From Candidatus Aminicenantota bacterium (GTDB lineage: Bacteria > Acidobacteriota > Aminicenantia > Aminicenantales > Saccharicenantaceae): a stretch of 64,000 nt of DNA. The stretch lies in contig JACIYJ010000008.1 in NCBI GenBank assembly GCA_014360015.1, positions 62,001 to 126,000 on the forward strand, read 5' to 3'. Below, piece after piece: positions 43,032 through 50,841 of the stretch. A program made the translations under genes and the position numbers. The first letter of the stretch is position 1, and every line of letters begins with the position of its first letter. The notes beneath the pieces were generated by a model. It was not told the origin of the DNA. It did no database searches and was given only the letters and a program-made list of their open reading frames with translations.

Positions 43032-44408
43032 ATGGAACTCTTCCTGAAGAATCTCGCCACTTGGCTGGATAAAACAGCCACCAATATCTGGACCATCATG
43101 GTGCCGATTCTGTTCGGGGTCGGACTTCTTCTGACCATAAGAATTGGCTTCATTCAATTCAGAAAGCTGGGCACAGCTTTTAAAATAATGTTCAGCCGTC
43201 GTTCCAGAAAAGGTGGCGGAGAAGGAGATGTTTCTCCCTTTGCTGCCGTCTCCACCGCTCTGGCCGCTACCGTAGGTAATGGTAATATAGCTGGCGTGGC
43301 CACAGCTCTTTACTGGGGAGGTCCCGGCGCTATTTTCTGGATGTGGATCTGTGGCTTTCTGGGTATGGGAACCAAATTTTCTGAAGCCTTTCTGGGCGTT
43401 CTTTACCGGGAAAAACATCCCGATGGCACCATTGCCGGCGGACCGATGTACTATATTAAAAACGGCTTGAATAAAACTAAATTTGCTGTGTTTTTAGCTG
43501 GCTTCTTTGCCGTTTGCGGGGTATTCGCTTCGCTTTTCGGTACCGGTAATATGATGCAGAGTAATCAGATGTCCTTAGCTTTTAAGACTCAATTTGGCAT
43601 CTCGCCTTTTATCACTGGAGCCATAATAACTTTCTTTGTCGGCCTGGTGGTCATTGGTGGGATTAAAAGAATCGGGGCAGTTGCTGAGCGACTTGTTCCG
43701 GCCATGATTGTACTCTATCTTGGCGCCGGTATCATTGTGCTGATTGACAACATAGGAGCTTTACCCAGAACTTTTATGCTAATTTTTCAGTACGCCTTTT
43801 CTCCTGCCGCAGCTACGGGTGGTTTTCTTGGAGCTACTATAAAACAGGCTGTTCAATTTGGAGCCAGACGTGGCATCCTAAGCAACGAAGCAGGCCTGGG
43901 CAGTGCTCCAATTGCCCATGCTGCTGCCCAAACTCCCAGCCCGCTTCATCAGGGGTTAATCGGGGTAATGGAAGTTTTTATCGACACCATCGTGGTTTGC
44001 ACTTTTACCGGACTTATCAATCTATCATCCGGAGTCTGGACAAGCGGCGTGTCGGGCTCAGCCATGACCGTAACTGCCTTCTCTAAGACCTTGCCTCACG
44101 TTGGCGGCATCATCGTCTCTATCTGCTCTTTTCTCTTTGGCTACACCACCCTTATTGGCTGGTGCTATTATGGTGAACAGTGTCTCAAGTATCTCTTTGG
44201 AGTTAAGGTAGCTATGCCTTACAGAATTGTTTTCATCGCCCTGACTTTCATCGGCGCAGTCGTTTCAATAGAAATCGTTTTCTTTATGGGAGATATCGCC
44301 AATGCTTTTATGGCTTTGCCCAACCTGATCGGCTTGCTGCTGCTATCAGGAGTCCTGGCCAAACACTTAAAAGAAATGAATGAACGTTATCCCAACCTGC
44401 TGGAATAA
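43032..44408 (+). CDS. AGCS-family alanine/glycine:cation symporter
   Basis: A 458-residue inner-membrane protein with about 10-11 hydrophobic segments that imports alanine or glycine with sodium or protons. The family signature SPFAAVSTALAATVGNGNIAGVATAL is complete, as are GPMYYIKNGL, GARRGILSNEAGLGSAPIAHAAA and FGYTTLIGWCYYGEQC. Length is normal. AAGGAG precedes the ATG by eight bases. A 7-bp hairpin (CCTGCAA at 44415 with TTGCAGG to 44435) follows the stop but has no T run. Uptake of amino acids fits a peptide-fermenting lifestyle. Confidence 0.94.
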   Translation: MELFLKNLATWLDKTATNIWTIMVPILFGVGLLLTIRIGFIQFRKLGTAFKIMFSRRSRKGGGEGDVSPFAAVSTALAATVGNGNIAGVATALYWGGPGAIFWMWICGFLGMGTKFSEAFLGVLYREKHPDGTIAGGPMYYIKNGLNKTKFAVFLAGFFAVCGVFASLFGTGNMMQSNQMSLAFKTQFGISPFITGAIITFFVGLVVIGGIKRIGAVAERLVPAMIVLYLGAGIIVLIDNIGALPRTFMLIFQYAFSPAAATGGFLGATIKQAVQFGARRGILSNEAGLGSAPIAHAAAQTPSPLHQGLIGVMEVFIDTIVVCTFTGLINLSSGVWTSGVSGSAMTVTAFSKTLPHVGGIIVSICSFLFGYTTLIGWCYYGEQCLKYLFGVKVAMPYRIVFIALTFIGAVVSIEIVFFMGDIANAFMALPNLIGLLLLSGVLAKHLKEMNERYPNLLE

Positions 44409-44645
44409 TAAGTCCTGCAATAATTGGTTGCAGGTAATAAAATAAATAACAAAAGTTAAAAGCAGCGGCGGAACTTTTGATAAAGTTTTTAATAAAAATT
44501 GCGGGCTGAGCCGGATTTTTTGTGGATAAATTTGAAAAATTCTAACCATTAAGTGGCCAAAATGAGTCTTATATTTTATTTGGATGTCGATACAGGACGT
44601 AATGACTTAATCCGTCTTCAGATGATCGGCAAATTGCTTTTATTT

Positions 44646-45017
44646 TTAATATTCTTTAATTATGTCATCATCCGTATTGAACCGGCCGTCAGCTCCGGCT
44701 GACCGCAAACGGAAGCTACTATCTGAAACCTTTTCGTAGATAATCTCTCTCCCCCAGCCATCAGTCAGATTCAGCCCATAAATTCGTGTTTTCTGTAAAT
44801 CTTTGAGTGATTTAGGAGTCTGACCACCGCTCTCGCTCATCCATTCCTGAATTGCCCGAGAGACAGATTCCAGATTAGCCGCGGTCAATTCCGCTCTGGT
44901 CTGGTTAAAACGGGAAATATCTTCTTTGGGAGAGCTTTTCTCTCTTTTCATAAAATAAACGAAATAGACAATCACCAGCACCAGAAGCAGGACCGCCAGA
45001 AATCCTTTGCCCTTCAC
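44646..45017 (-). CDS. GspG-like membrane-anchored protein
   Basis: A 123-residue protein with an N-terminal membrane helix (GFLAVLLLVLVIVYFVYFM) and a C-terminal part like the major pseudopilin GspG: LTDGWGREIIYEKVSDSSFRLRSAGADGRFNTDDDI, which contains the usual calcium loop (reported here as residues of the last 35). The helix lacks Glu at position 5 of a cleaved pseudopilin. I start at GTG 45017, because GGAG lies six bases before it; a TTG at 45029 would place that site inside the gene. It is not near other type II secretion genes. tRNA-Lys lies 19 bp upstream. Confidence 0.65.
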   Translation of the reverse strand: MKGKGFLAVLLLVLVIVYFVYFMKREKSSPKEDISRFNQTRAELTAANLESVSRAIQEWMSESGGQTPKSLKDLQKTRIYGLNLTDGWGREIIYEKVSDSSFRLRSAGADGRFNTDDDIIKEY

Positions 45018-45036
45018 CCAATTCTCCAAAAAGAAA

Positions 45037-45109
45037 TGACCCGTGAAGGACTCGAACCTTCAACCCGCGGATTAAGAGTCCGCTGCTCTACCTATTGAGC
45101 TAACGGGCC
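45037..45109 (-). tRNA. tRNA-Lys (anticodon CTT)
   Basis: The minus strand folds as a full cloverleaf of 73 bases: a 7-bp acceptor (GGCCCGT/ACGGGTC with one G-U), D-arm GCTC/GAGC, anticodon arm GCGGA-CTCTTAA-TCCGC and T-arm GAAGG-TTCGAGT-CCTTC, with discriminator A. The 3' CCA is not encoded. Confidence 0.95.
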
Positions 45110-45239
45110 AGAAATTCTTTCTTAGTTTAGATTAGACTCGGCGAATTGTCAACTGACCAAGGCGTCTTGTTATTTAAAGTTCAAAAGTGAACACTTTAAA
45201 GTTGAAAAGTAGTCAGATTCAAAATTTAACTCATAATTT

Positions 45240-45270
45240 TTGCTGAATTTTTTCTTTTTATGAGTATAAT
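45240..45270 (+). promoter_or_regulatory. Promoter for the S9 peptidase gene
   Basis: A consensus -10 box TATAAT at 45265-45270, with TTGCTG at 45240-45245 (19-base spacer). The -10 lies inside the longest possible frame of the peptidase gene, which supports the start at 45311 rather than 45260. Confidence 0.5.
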
Positions 45271-45310
45271 TTTTTTTCTTGGATCAAAAAAATCACAAGA
45301 TGGAGGAAAA

Positions 45311-47437
45311 ATGAGAAAAGTTCTTAGAGGCAACGGTCAAACTTCCAGAATCCTAACCATTTCCTTCATAAGCCTGCTCTTTTTCATTCAACTGGCCTTT
45401 ATCTTTATCCCGGGCCGGCTCTTTTCTCAGGACAGACTGAAAACCTATCCCAATTATGACCGCTATGAAAAGATTTCCAAAGAAATCAAGGAGGCGGTCA
45501 AGCTGGGAGCTCTTCGGGTCACCTGGAAGGATAATGGTGAAGCCTTAGAGTTTGTTCGCGATGGCAAGCAGTGGCGCTATGAAATCAGGACCAAAAAACT
45601 GACTGAAATTGGCAAAGCTCAGGAACAGCCACCCATTCCTTCTGGACGTCGTGCCGGCTTTCCGGAGCGCGGTCGTCAGTTTACTACGGCTGAATCTCCG
45701 GATAAAAAATATAAAGCTGTTTATCGTGACCGTAATCTTTACCTGACAGATATAAACGGCCAGAACGAAATCGCCATCACCACCGATGGCTCAGAAAAGA
45801 CCCGGGTCAAATACGGCACCGCTTCCTGGGTTTATGGGGAAGAACTGGACCAGATCACAGCTATGTGGTGGTCGCCCGACAGCCAGAAGCTGGCTTTTTA
45901 TCGTTTTGATGAGAAAAACGTCCCCGATTACTACCTCCAGCTGGACCAGACCAAGCTCTACAGTCGAATGGACATCGAGCCCTACCCCAAAGCAGGTGAG
46001 CCCAATCCGGTGGTCGATATACTGGTTTATGACCTCAACACCAAAAAAATCACTACCATCGATGTTAGAGACGGCCAGCCCTTCTCCAACGAGGTCGTCG
46101 GACATTATGTTTACGGAATAAGCTGGACCAAAGACGGCAAGGAATTGCTGTTCTTTAGAGCCAATCGCCGACAAAACATCACCGAACTCGTGGCTGCTGA
46201 CCCCAACACCGGAAAAACCAGAGTAGTTTTCCGCGAAGAATGGCCAGCCAGCTGGACCGAAAACTCGCCTTCTATCACCTGGCTCAAGGATGGACGACGC
46301 TTTATTTTAATTTCAGAAAGAACTGGCTTTAAAAATCTTTACTTATATGACCTAAGCGGAAAACTCCTGGCTACCCTCACCCGCCATCCTTTTGAAGTAG
46401 TTAGTGTGGTGGCCGTGGATGAAAAAGCTGGATATGTCTATTACCTGGCTCGCAGCGGCGATAACCCGATGAAGCTTCAACTTCACCGCGTCACTCTCAC
46501 CGGTAAAAACGACCGTCGTTTGACCGACCCGGCTTTTAATCATACCGTGGATATTTCACCCAATTTTAAGTACTTTGTTGATATTGCCCAGACTCATGAT
46601 ATACCACCAGTCACCCGGCTCTACACCATAGAGGGCAAACTCATAGCCGAGATGGCTAAGTCAGACCTGAGTAAATTTGAAGCTCTTGGACTGAAGAAAG
46701 CTGAACTCTTTAAGTTTAAGGCAGCTGATGGCCAGACCGAACTTTACGGCCTTCTTCAGTTCCCGTCTAATTTCGATCCATCCAAAAAATATCCCCTTTT
46801 GGTCAGCGTTTATGCCGGACCGGGAACCAATGGTGCCCGGGAAACCTTCATCACTCCTAACCCGATTACTGAATTTGGTTTCTTGCTGGCTTCTCTGGAC
46901 TCCCGCAGTGCTGGCGGTAGGGGCAAAAAATTCTTAGATTCCATTTACCAGAAGCTCGGCGTAGTCGAAATCGACGACCAGGCGGCTGGCGTTAAGGCTC
47001 TCAGTGAAAGACCATATGTTGACAGTAAAAGAGTAGGTATTTTCGGTACCTCTTACGGCGGTTATGCCTCCATCATGGCCATTCTCAGATATCCCGACGT
47101 CTTTGCTGCGGCCTGTGCCTCATCACCGGTTACGGCTTGGGAACATTATGATAGCATCTACACGGAACGGTATATGTGGATTCCCCAGGAAAATAAAGAA
47201 GGTTACAAAAACGGCAGTGCCTTAAGCTATGTCAATAATCTCAAAGGCCGGCTGATGATTTACTACGGGACCGCTGACAACAACGTCCACCCCAACAATA
47301 CCATGCAGTTAATCCAGGCCCTGCAAAAAGCTGGCAAGAGTTTCGAAGTCCAGGTTGGACCGGATATGGGACATACCAGCATCCGGCTGGAAAGGATGAT
47401 GGAATTTTTTATTGAAAACTTGATTCTGAGAAATTAA
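45311..47437 (+). CDS. Exported S9 (DPP IV-type) serine peptidase
   Basis: A 708-residue peptidase that removes dipeptides or hydrolyses short peptides. The N-terminal segment (LTISFISLLFFIQLAFIFI) is a signal peptide or anchor. A DPPIV-type beta-propeller follows (about residues 80-440) with DGSEKTRVKYGTASWVYGEE. The alpha/beta hydrolase domain has the nucleophile in FGTSYGGYASIM, Asp in GTADNNVHPNN and His in DMGHTSIR. GGAGG lies four bases before the ATG at 45311. It stands alone between a consensus promoter and a strong terminator. The location is probably periplasmic, consistent with degradation of external peptides. Confidence 0.93.
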   Translation: MRKVLRGNGQTSRILTISFISLLFFIQLAFIFIPGRLFSQDRLKTYPNYDRYEKISKEIKEAVKLGALRVTWKDNGEALEFVRDGKQWRYEIRTKKLTEIGKAQEQPPIPSGRRAGFPERGRQFTTAESPDKKYKAVYRDRNLYLTDINGQNEIAITTDGSEKTRVKYGTASWVYGEELDQITAMWWSPDSQKLAFYRFDEKNVPDYYLQLDQTKLYSRMDIEPYPKAGEPNPVVDILVYDLNTKKITTIDVRDGQPFSNEVVGHYVYGISWTKDGKELLFFRANRRQNITELVAADPNTGKTRVVFREEWPASWTENSPSITWLKDGRRFILISERTGFKNLYLYDLSGKLLATLTRHPFEVVSVVAVDEKAGYVYYLARSGDNPMKLQLHRVTLTGKNDRRLTDPAFNHTVDISPNFKYFVDIAQTHDIPPVTRLYTIEGKLIAEMAKSDLSKFEALGLKKAELFKFKAADGQTELYGLLQFPSNFDPSKKYPLLVSVYAGPGTNGARETFITPNPITEFGFLLASLDSRSAGGRGKKFLDSIYQKLGVVEIDDQAAGVKALSERPYVDSKRVGIFGTSYGGYASIMAILRYPDVFAAACASSPVTAWEHYDSIYTERYMWIPQENKEGYKNGSALSYVNNLKGRLMIYYGTADNNVHPNNTMQLIQALQKAGKSFEVQVGPDMGHTSIRLERMMEFFIENLILRN

Positions 47438-47450
47438 AAAAATAAAAAAA

Positions 47451-47487
47451 GGCACCTGACCTGGAAATAAGTCAGGTGCCTTTTTTT
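47451..47487 (+). terminator. Rho-independent terminator after the S9 peptidase gene
   Basis: A perfect 10-bp stem (GGCACCTGAC with GTCAGGTGCC), a 10-base loop and seven T (47481-47487). It starts 14 bases after the stop codon. Confidence 0.95.
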
Positions 47488-47926
47488 ATTTTTCCCTTTA
47501 TAAATATTGCTGTCAGAGGAAATAGCCAATTAGCAGCAAGAATCATCTTTTTTAAATTATCTATCTTAAGAAAAATTTAACCCCGATCAAAGAGTGCTGT
47601 GAATTCTCGGATGATATCGCTTGAACCCAAGAATCACTCTTCTTGGAGCCAATACAGACCTTCGCCTTTAATTTCTTACCCCCCTGAGAATCACCCCCTG
47701 AATCACCGCCGGTGATGATTGCTAAGGTTTTAATTAAACATATTATTTTAAAAATGGCAAATTATTCTATCATGACCAGTGAGGGCTCGGAGTATCAGGT
47801 GTCAGGCAGAAATCAATATTCTATTTCACCGGACAGGTCAGAAGAGCCGAACTTATTTCTTCTTGCAATTTATTCAGGGGGTGGGATAAAATTAGGCCAA
47901 AAAATGAACCCAGCAGGGACAATCTG
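47488..47926. other. Non-coding region upstream of the pilin operon
   Basis: No convincing gene is seen. A 71-codon frame at 47712-47927 has no family resemblance and no ribosome-binding site. The only structures noted are a short hairpin (ATCACC-GCC-GGTGAT near 47703-47717) and a promoter at 47863-47892. I looked for a cyclic-di-GMP riboswitch, which is common before pilus genes, and did not find its conserved core. Confidence 0.45.
47863..47892 (+). promoter_or_regulatory. Candidate promoter of the minor pilin operon
   Basis: TTGCAA (47863-47868), an 18-base spacer and TAAAAT (47887-47892), 34 bases before the first pilin start codon. Confidence 0.4.
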
Positions 47927-48436
47927 ATGAAAAATAAAGGGTTTACGTTCATCGAAATCATCGTTATTCTCGGAATAATTGGCATCATCATCGCTGCTTC
48001 CTATCCCAGCATTCTCAACGTCCTGGAAACCAGAGCCTTAGACAGTTCAGCCAGAGAGCTACTGACCACTTTGGAAGCGGCTCGATATATGGCTGTTAAC
48101 GAGAAAGTTAATTGTCGGGTCCGCTTTTTCCAGGAAAACAATGAATGGCGTTACCTGGTCGAAATAGAAGAAGCGCCCAATACCTGGACAATTGTACCCA
48201 AGTTTCTGAAAAAAAGCCTTCCCCAAAAATTCAATCCTCAGGTTCAGCTGCCAGCAGCCACCCAAAGTATTATTTTTTCGCCGCTTGGTATGGTTAGTAA
48301 TTATGATTTTACCTCAACTCAGAACTTTCGAATTATCCTGCAAAGCGCCAAGCTTAAGAGCCTGGCTCAGGATGATCAGCGAATCATTACTATTTACGCC
48401 GGCGGCTCAATTGGCTATAAAAAAGCCAAAAGTTAG
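47927..48436 (+). CDS. fimT: FimT/FimU/GspH-type minor pseudopilin
   Basis: A 169-residue type IV pilin-like protein. The prepilin site is MKNKG followed by FTFIEIIVILGIIGIIIAAS, with Glu at position 5 of the mature protein. The GspH-like globular part has RELLTTLEAARYMAVNEKVNCRVRF and ends with ITIYAGGSIGY. It is the first gene of a five-gene set in the order of the Pseudomonas fimU-pilV-pilW-pilX-pilY1 operon. It would be cleaved by prepilin peptidase and help form the pilus tip. Confidence 0.88.
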   Translation: MKNKGFTFIEIIVILGIIGIIIAASYPSILNVLETRALDSSARELLTTLEAARYMAVNEKVNCRVRFFQENNEWRYLVEIEEAPNTWTIVPKFLKKSLPQKFNPQVQLPAATQSIIFSPLGMVSNYDFTSTQNFRIILQSAKLKSLAQDDQRIITIYAGGSIGYKKAKS

Positions 48437-48453
48437 GGTGAGGGAGAAAGTAG

Positions 48454-48963
48454 ATGAAGTTTTCTAAAACTATGGAATATAAACAGCTACAAAAAAGAGC
48501 CCTTTGCTTTTTCTCCAATAAAAAATGCCAGAGGAAAGGGTTTACGCTTATTGAAGTGATAATAAGTATGGCTCTGGTAACCGTAGTTTTTGTCAGTCTG
48601 GCCCAGCTTTTTACCCTGGCGGTTATGCAGAATTTACGGTCCAACGAAATGAGTAACGCCATTTTCTTAGCCCAGCAACAGATTGATTACCTCAGAACTC
48701 TGACTTCAGACGAATTAGCCAGTTTCCCCAATCCCCAGATCGGCGAAAGCAATGATGAACTCATCGACATTAACCAGGACGGTACTGTTGATTTCAGGCG
48801 TTTGACTGTTGTTCAGCCATCTGTGGCTGTAACTAATGCCGGTTTTGATGTCTTGATTTTAGTCTTCCCGGCCTCTGCTCAAAACATCTCGCGAGACGAG
48901 CTTTTGGCCAACCCTGATAAATACAAAATTAGAGCTTATATTCATACTATCATAACCCGATAG
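48454..48963 (+). CDS. pilV: PilV-type minor pilin
   Basis: A 169-residue pilin-like protein with the processing site RKG followed by FTLIEVIISMALVTVV (Glu at position 5). The region NAIFLAQQQIDYLRTLTSDELA is typical of PilV. The leader before the cleavage site is unusually long (29 residues) and contains a Lys/Cys-rich segment. Another in-frame ATG at codon 7 would only slightly shorten it. It starts 17 bp after fimT. Confidence 0.85.
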   Translation: MKFSKTMEYKQLQKRALCFFSNKKCQRKGFTLIEVIISMALVTVVFVSLAQLFTLAVMQNLRSNEMSNAIFLAQQQIDYLRTLTSDELASFPNPQIGESNDELIDINQDGTVDFRRLTVVQPSVAVTNAGFDVLILVFPASAQNISRDELLANPDKYKIRAYIHTIITR

Positions 48964-48971
48964 GAGATAGA

Positions 48972-50093
48972 GTGGCAACAACAGGAAGGTTAAAAATGGT
49001 AAGAAAAAATGGGAAAAAGTGGCTGAGACTATCTGGTTTTACCATGATTGAGCTTCTGGTGGCTTCAGCCATCATGTTGGTGGTCATTGTCGGAGCCTTA
49101 GCCCTTTATTCCAGAAGCAACCAAATTTCTGTTGACCAGCAGCAGTATGCTGAATTACAGCATGATGTCCGTTCGGCTCTGTATTTTATAACCCGGGACA
49201 TCCGCATGGCGGGCGCCGGGTTGCCGCCAGAATTTGGCATGTATGCCATTGAAGGGTTCAACAATGAAGACCAGGGTGCTGAAGTCCGACCTGACCGCAT
49301 TCGTCTCCTCGGGAATATGGAAAATCCTTTAAACATCCGAATTAAAGAATATCAGGGTAGTTCTGTAACTGTTAGCCTTGAAGATGGTAGTTTTGAGCAA
49401 TTTCCTTATCCGCCTGAATTCTATGTAAATAGAATTGTCCTGATATTACCTAATCCATCTTCTCCCTGCCGGACCGGTGAAGTCAGGCAAATAACTCATA
49501 TTACCTGGAGCACTGGCGGGACCAATGAACAATTTAATATGTCTCCAGGTTTAGCTCCGGGGATCAATCCACCTCGAGGTCTTCTGGCAGGTTCCCCTTG
49601 CCAGTCAGACGATTTTGACGGCGGGTTGATTATGTTTGCTAATGTTAAAGAATTCTGGCTGGATGTTACCGGTCAATACTCCGGTCTTACCCCCGGACAA
49701 AACGGCTATGTCGGCGAACCTGGAATCCTTTATATGACTAACAACGGAATCCATTTTCCATTAGCTCAAAACATAGAAAATCTTCAGTTTGAATACAATG
49801 GCGACCTGAATGACGATGGACTTCTTGATGGGTTTCAGCCCTGGAATAATACTTGGAGCGATGACCAAATTAGCCGCATCAGACAGATCAGGATTATCTT
49901 AGTCGGCCGGACCCCCAACCGCTTTGTCTCGGTCTCAGGGAAGGTTCCGGCTAATATTCATAATTACCGAAGGCCAACTGTTTCTGATTCCCAGGGGAGC
50001 ACTACTGACGACTATCACCGCCGATTTATATTGGAAACTACAGCCAACGTCCGAAATTTAACCATAAATATCTATAACACAGGTCAAAGATGA
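48972..50093 (+). CDS. pilW: PilW-type minor pilin
   Basis: A 373-residue protein with the pilin processing site SG followed by FTMIELLVASAIMLVVIVGA and the PilW-like RSALYFITRDIRMAGAGLPP. The long C-terminal domain contains NLQFEYNGDLNDDGLLDGF and ends in NLTINIYNTGQR. GTG at 48972 is taken as start because GGAG lies five bases upstream. An ATG at 48996 with AGGAAGG before it is equally possible and gives a shorter leader. The stop codon overlaps pilX (ATGA). Confidence 0.86.
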   Translation: MATTGRLKMVRKNGKKWLRLSGFTMIELLVASAIMLVVIVGALALYSRSNQISVDQQQYAELQHDVRSALYFITRDIRMAGAGLPPEFGMYAIEGFNNEDQGAEVRPDRIRLLGNMENPLNIRIKEYQGSSVTVSLEDGSFEQFPYPPEFYVNRIVLILPNPSSPCRTGEVRQITHITWSTGGTNEQFNMSPGLAPGINPPRGLLAGSPCQSDDFDGGLIMFANVKEFWLDVTGQYSGLTPGQNGYVGEPGILYMTNNGIHFPLAQNIENLQFEYNGDLNDDGLLDGFQPWNNTWSDDQISRIRQIRIILVGRTPNRFVSVSGKVPANIHNYRRPTVSDSQGSTTDDYHRRFILETTANVRNLTINIYNTGQR

Positions 50094-50776
50094 GAAAAGA
50101 AAAATCAGGCAAAAAACAACTTTTAAGGAAGCAAAATATTTTCAGCTTCCCGGCTGTTAAAACTTACCAGCCAGCAGGTTCTGGACTTATAGTAGTAATT
50201 TTGGTTCTGGCTTTTATGCTGACTGTTGGCGTGGCCGTGCTTACTGTAACCAGCTCAGGTCCAAAAGTTTCAGCCACCATGCGGTATCAGGAAGAAGCCT
50301 TCAATGCAGCCGAAGCCGGGTTCGACGCCGCCAGAATGGCCATTGAAGACTTTTTCGGGACAGGTCAGTGGGTGTCTTTCAGTGAACACTGCCTGACTCA
50401 GCCTACAGGAATAGATATACCTTTCCTTAATAACAACCTGGAAACCCCCAACCCGGGTTATTTCCGCCGCTTGACCGATGAACAGATTCTGAGCCTTCTC
50501 GATAATAACCATGACGGGATAGCCGATTATCCTGACCAGGTAGTGTTTTTTGAGCAACCTTTTGTTTATGACCAGAGCGGCAAACTCGATCAGCGCTATC
50601 GATACACTGTTTTCTTGATCGATGATGAAGCTGGAGCAGGAGTATCAGATCCTATGGACGTTCTGATGGTCTGCATTGGAGTAGTCAGGTCTGGACCAAA
50701 TCTGACCGATAGAATCCTGGCTACCTGCCGCTTGGAAATTGAGTTGGAAATCCCTCAGGTTAGCACACATCCATAG
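50090..50776 (+). CDS. pilX: PilX-type minor pilin
   Basis: A 228-residue protein with the hydrophobic segment SGLIVVILVLAFMLTVGVAVLTV without Glu at position 5, as in PilX/GspK-like tip pilins. After it comes QEEAFNAAEAGFDAARMAIE, the usual PilX helix. The start overlaps the stop of pilW by four bases. The position between pilW and pilY1 supports the name. The N-terminal leader is long (about 31 residues). Confidence 0.8.
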   Translation: MRKEKSGKKQLLRKQNIFSFPAVKTYQPAGSGLIVVILVLAFMLTVGVAVLTVTSSGPKVSATMRYQEEAFNAAEAGFDAARMAIEDFFGTGQWVSFSEHCLTQPTGIDIPFLNNNLETPNPGYFRRLTDEQILSLLDNNHDGIADYPDQVVFFEQPFVYDQSGKLDQRYRYTVFLIDDEAGAGVSDPMDVLMVCIGVVRSGPNLTDRILATCRLEIELEIPQVSTHP

Positions 50777-50841
50777 TTTTTCGATTAAAAAAGGATGAAA
50801 AATTTCATAGAAGATAGATTTGGCTGAAAAGAGAGGGCAAA

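Noticed and set aside
44415..44435. Rho-independent terminator after the AGCS gene
   Set aside because: A 7-bp stem is present but no T run follows; mentioned only in the gene entry.
47488..47926. Cyclic-di-GMP riboswitch before pilus genes
   Set aside because: The conserved core and tetraloop receptor sequences could not be found.
47712..47927. A 71-codon frame before the pilin operon
   Set aside because: No ribosome-binding site, no recognisable family, and it contains the likely promoter of fimT; treated as non-coding.
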